This document shows positions 4,326 through 6,166 of a DNA stretch of 6,166 nt, piece after piece. The translations under genes and the position numbers were made by a program. Location: the NCBI GenBank assembly GCA_030731635.1, contig JANQTR010000217.1, positions 1-6,166 on the forward strand, written 5' to 3'. Source of the stretch: Erythrobacter sp. (GTDB taxonomy: Bacteria; Pseudomonadota; Alphaproteobacteria; Sphingomonadales; Sphingomonadaceae). The notes below the pieces were generated by a model. The model searched no databases and was not told where the DNA came from. It saw only the letters and a list, made by a program, of their open reading frames with translations. Within the stretch, counting starts at the first letter, position 1; the number at the start of each line of letters is the position of its first letter.

Positions 4326-6166
4326 ATGCAGACAGCGCGCCTGCCGATCTGGTGGGTGGGAGACGCGCTGCTGATGCCTGCCCCACTGCCTGCCAATCTG
4401 CGCTTCAATTGGCAGCCGCATCTGGCGATCGGGATAACCGGCCACCGCGCCTCCAACCCCTCCTTTGCCGCCCATGCCCCCGCGATTTCCACCGCGCTCG
4501 CCGCCGTGTTCGCCCGGACCGATGCGATTGCCGCCAGCCTGCCGGGACCGTGCGGTGCGGTGCGGTTGCACAGTCTGCTGGTAGACGGGACGGATCAGAT
4601 CGCCGCAGACCTGGCGTTGGCGCGCGGGTGGGAACTGGCGGTGCCTTTGCCATTCGGCGCGGCGTTGAATGTCGCAATCAACGCCCACCCGACCACGCCC
4701 GCAGCGGCCACCGCCGTGCTGGCGGGTGAGGCGACGGGCGATCCGGCGGTCGATGCGCGCGCGGCGGCAATCCGCGCCAACACCGCCCGGGCCAAGCTGT
4801 TTGAACTGGCCGACTGTGATGCCGAGGTTGAAGCGCTATGGCTGGCGACGCTGGCTGATCCCGAAAACCGCAGTGCGGCGCGCGCGTATGAGGCGTTGGT
4901 ATCGGACAAGGTGGCGCTGGCAGGGCGCGTGATGATTGAGCGGACCGATCTGGTCATCGCGGTGTGGGATGGGAAGATCAACAATTTGCCGGGCGGGACC
5001 GGGCATACGGTCGTCACCGCGCTGGCGATGGGCACGCCGGTGCTGCTGATCGATCCCGCCGCGCCCGATGACTGGCGCATCCTGACCCGGCCCGAAGAAC
5101 TGGGTAACGCCGCGGCTGGCCCGCAGGCATCCGATCTGGCGCGGTTCGAAGCGATTATACGGGCAGCGGTTGTCGTCGATGGCTGGAACCCGGCGCAGCT
5201 GGCGCGTGAGGTGTGGCGGCCCCGCAGCAGCCGGATGTTCGGGCTGTATCGCCGGATTGAACAGGTGTTCGGGGGATCAGGCCGGTGGTTTGCCTCGCTC
5301 AGAGTAGATTACGAAGCGCCCGATGCGATCGCCAGCGGCAGCGCGGCGGGTGTAACGGCCGCCGCAGCCACCATGCCCGGCGGCGATGCGCACATGGCGG
5401 CGCGGCTGACCGATGATGTGTTGCCACTGTTCGCCTTTGCCGATGGCGTCGCCAGCCGCCTTGCCGATGCCTATCGCAGCGGCATGTGCGTCAATTTCGT
5501 GCTTGCCGCATTCGCGGTGATGATCGGCTTGTTGTATTTTCCGGCCGGGTTGGGCGAATTCAAATGGGCCTTTGCCGGGGTGGAGTTGCTGTTGCTGGCG
5601 GGCATTCTGGTCCTGACTGCGGCGGGGTCGCGGCTGGGCTGGCACCGGCGCTGGTTCGAACTGCGGCGCGTGGCGGAATATCTGCGCCATGCGCCGGTGC
5701 TGCTGTTGCTGGGCGTAGCGCGGCCAACCGGGCGCTGGCCGCGTGAAGGAGGGCCGGGTAAACGCGCCGAATGGCCCGAATATTTCGCGCGCCATGCCTT
5801 GCGCGATGTCGGCCTGCCGCGTGTGGCAGTTACCCGTGCCTATCTGCGTGCCGGGTTGGCTGAGGTTGCCTTGCCGCACATCGCCCGCCAGCGCGCCTAC
5901 CACACCGCCAAGGCGCACCGGCTGGAAACAGTGCACCACCGGCTCGATCGGGCGGCAGAGGTGTGCTTTGTGCTCGCGGTGACAGCGGTGCTGGCCTATC
6001 TGCTGCTGAAGGGCGGCGGGTTGATGGGGATGGCGCCCAAACATCTGGCCACTGATCTGTCGGCGCTGTTCACGTTTTTCGGGGTCGCCTTCCCGACCTT
6101 GGGCGCGAACCTTTCCGGCATCCGCTATTTCGGTGATTTCGAACGCTTCGGCGCGATTTCGCGGGT
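4326..6166 (+). CDS. SLOG-like Rossmannoid domain fused to a four-helix SLATT/DUF4231-like membrane region, 3' partial
   Basis: There are 613 codons without a stop from ATG 4326 through the right edge. Residues 33-245 resemble the DprA/LOG/SLOG nucleotide-binding fold: IGITGHR (35-41), VDGTDQIAADLALARGW (from 86) followed by VPLPF, TDLVIAVWDG (207-216), PGGTG (222-226), then an AxxxGTPVLLID strand to 243. Residues about 246-378 are a soluble connector. Predicted membrane helices are at 387-405 and 415-434, followed by WHRRWFELRRVAEYLR (439-454), and at 545-561 and 576-598, preceded by QRAYHTAKAHRLE and followed by GIRYFGDFERF. The second pair resembles SLATT/DUF4231 regions. SLOG domains are predicted to bind or cleave nucleotide signals and SLATT regions to act on membranes in conflict systems; that role here is inference. 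No Shine-Dalgarno precedes ATG 4326. ATG 4374, 10 bases after GGGAGA, is an alternative; the 4326-4373 codons are GC-rich in third positions, while upstream in-frame codons are less so. Confidence 0.85.
   Translation, partial: MQTARLPIWWVGDALLMPAPLPANLRFNWQPHLAIGITGHRASNPSFAAHAPAISTALAAVFARTDAIAASLPGPCGAVRLHSLLVDGTDQIAADLALARGWELAVPLPFGAALNVAINAHPTTPAAATAVLAGEATGDPAVDARAAAIRANTARAKLFELADCDAEVEALWLATLADPENRSAARAYEALVSDKVALAGRVMIERTDLVIAVWDGKINNLPGGTGHTVVTALAMGTPVLLIDPAAPDDWRILTRPEELGNAAAGPQASDLARFEAIIRAAVVVDGWNPAQLAREVWRPRSSRMFGLYRRIEQVFGGSGRWFASLRVDYEAPDAIASGSAAGVTAAAATMPGGDAHMAARLTDDVLPLFAFADGVASRLADAYRSGMCVNFVLAAFAVMIGLLYFPAGLGEFKWAFAGVELLLLAGILVLTAAGSRLGWHRRWFELRRVAEYLRHAPVLLLLGVARPTGRWPREGGPGKRAEWPEYFARHALRDVGLPRVAVTRAYLRAGLAEVALPHIARQRAYHTAKAHRLETVHHRLDRAAEVCFVLAVTAVLAYLLLKGGGLMGMAPKHLATDLSALFTFFGVAFPTLGANLSGIRYFGDFERFGAISR

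Noticed and set aside
4301..4330. TTGTAA - 18 bases - TATGCA as a promoter for the SLOG gene
   Set aside because: The -10 matches only 3 of 6 and would place the transcript start after ATG 4326; too weak to annotate, though it would fit a start at 4374.
4194..5080. Minus-strand frames at 4194-4688 and 4595-5080
   Set aside because: They overlap the SLOG coding region and the divergent promoter, have low-complexity composition and no ribosome binding site.
5277..6044. Long open frame on the minus strand (255 codons)
   Set aside because: It lies fully opposite the SLOG-membrane gene, whose plus-strand frame has recognisable motifs and helices. The antisense translation is Gln/His/Arg-rich with no domain pattern, typical of a shadow in GC-rich DNA.

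Overview
The window is GC-rich, and its genes use mostly G or C in third codon positions. The protein styles (TolB-like/TPR protein, small Ala/Glu-rich lipoprotein, disulfide-rich Sel1 protein fused to a trypsin-like protease, SLOG-type membrane protein) fit an alphaproteobacterium. Order Sphingomonadales, perhaps an Erythrobacteraceae relative, is my best guess. That placement is inference from style, not from a marker gene. I see no rRNA, tRNA, CRISPR array, insertion sequence or phage gene.

Layout, left to right. (1) Bases 1-1510, plus strand: the C-terminal part of a TolB-like plus TPR protein whose frame is open through the left edge. (2) Bases 1557-1790, plus strand: a 77-residue predicted lipoprotein 46 bases downstream, possibly co-transcribed. 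(3) Bases 1791-1863: a convergent intergenic gap with a strong GC-rich hairpin. Its inner part is an 18-base near-palindrome one base away from the bacterial centromere site parS. (4) Bases 1864-4218, minus strand: an exported protein with eleven Hcp/Sel1-like disulfide repeats, a charged linker and a C-terminal chymotrypsin-fold serine protease with a complete catalytic triad but a non-trypsin specificity pocket. (5) Bases 4219-4325: a divergent intergenic region with a credible sigma-70 promoter for the protease and a small hairpin. (6) Bases 4326-6166, plus strand: an open reading frame of at least 613 codons running off the right edge. It has an N-terminal DprA/LOG/SLOG-like Rossmannoid domain (GITGHR, DGTD and GGT motifs) followed by two pairs of predicted transmembrane helices resembling SLATT/DUF4231-type effectors.

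No single pathway ties the genes together. Genes 1 and 2 may form one transcription unit. The protease and the SLOG-membrane gene diverge from one short region and could be co-regulated, but that is inference. The best candidates for undescribed biology are the SLOG plus four-helix membrane protein (predicted nucleotide-sensing, membrane-acting effector), the Hcp-repeat/protease fusion, and the parS-like site inside the convergent terminator hairpin.
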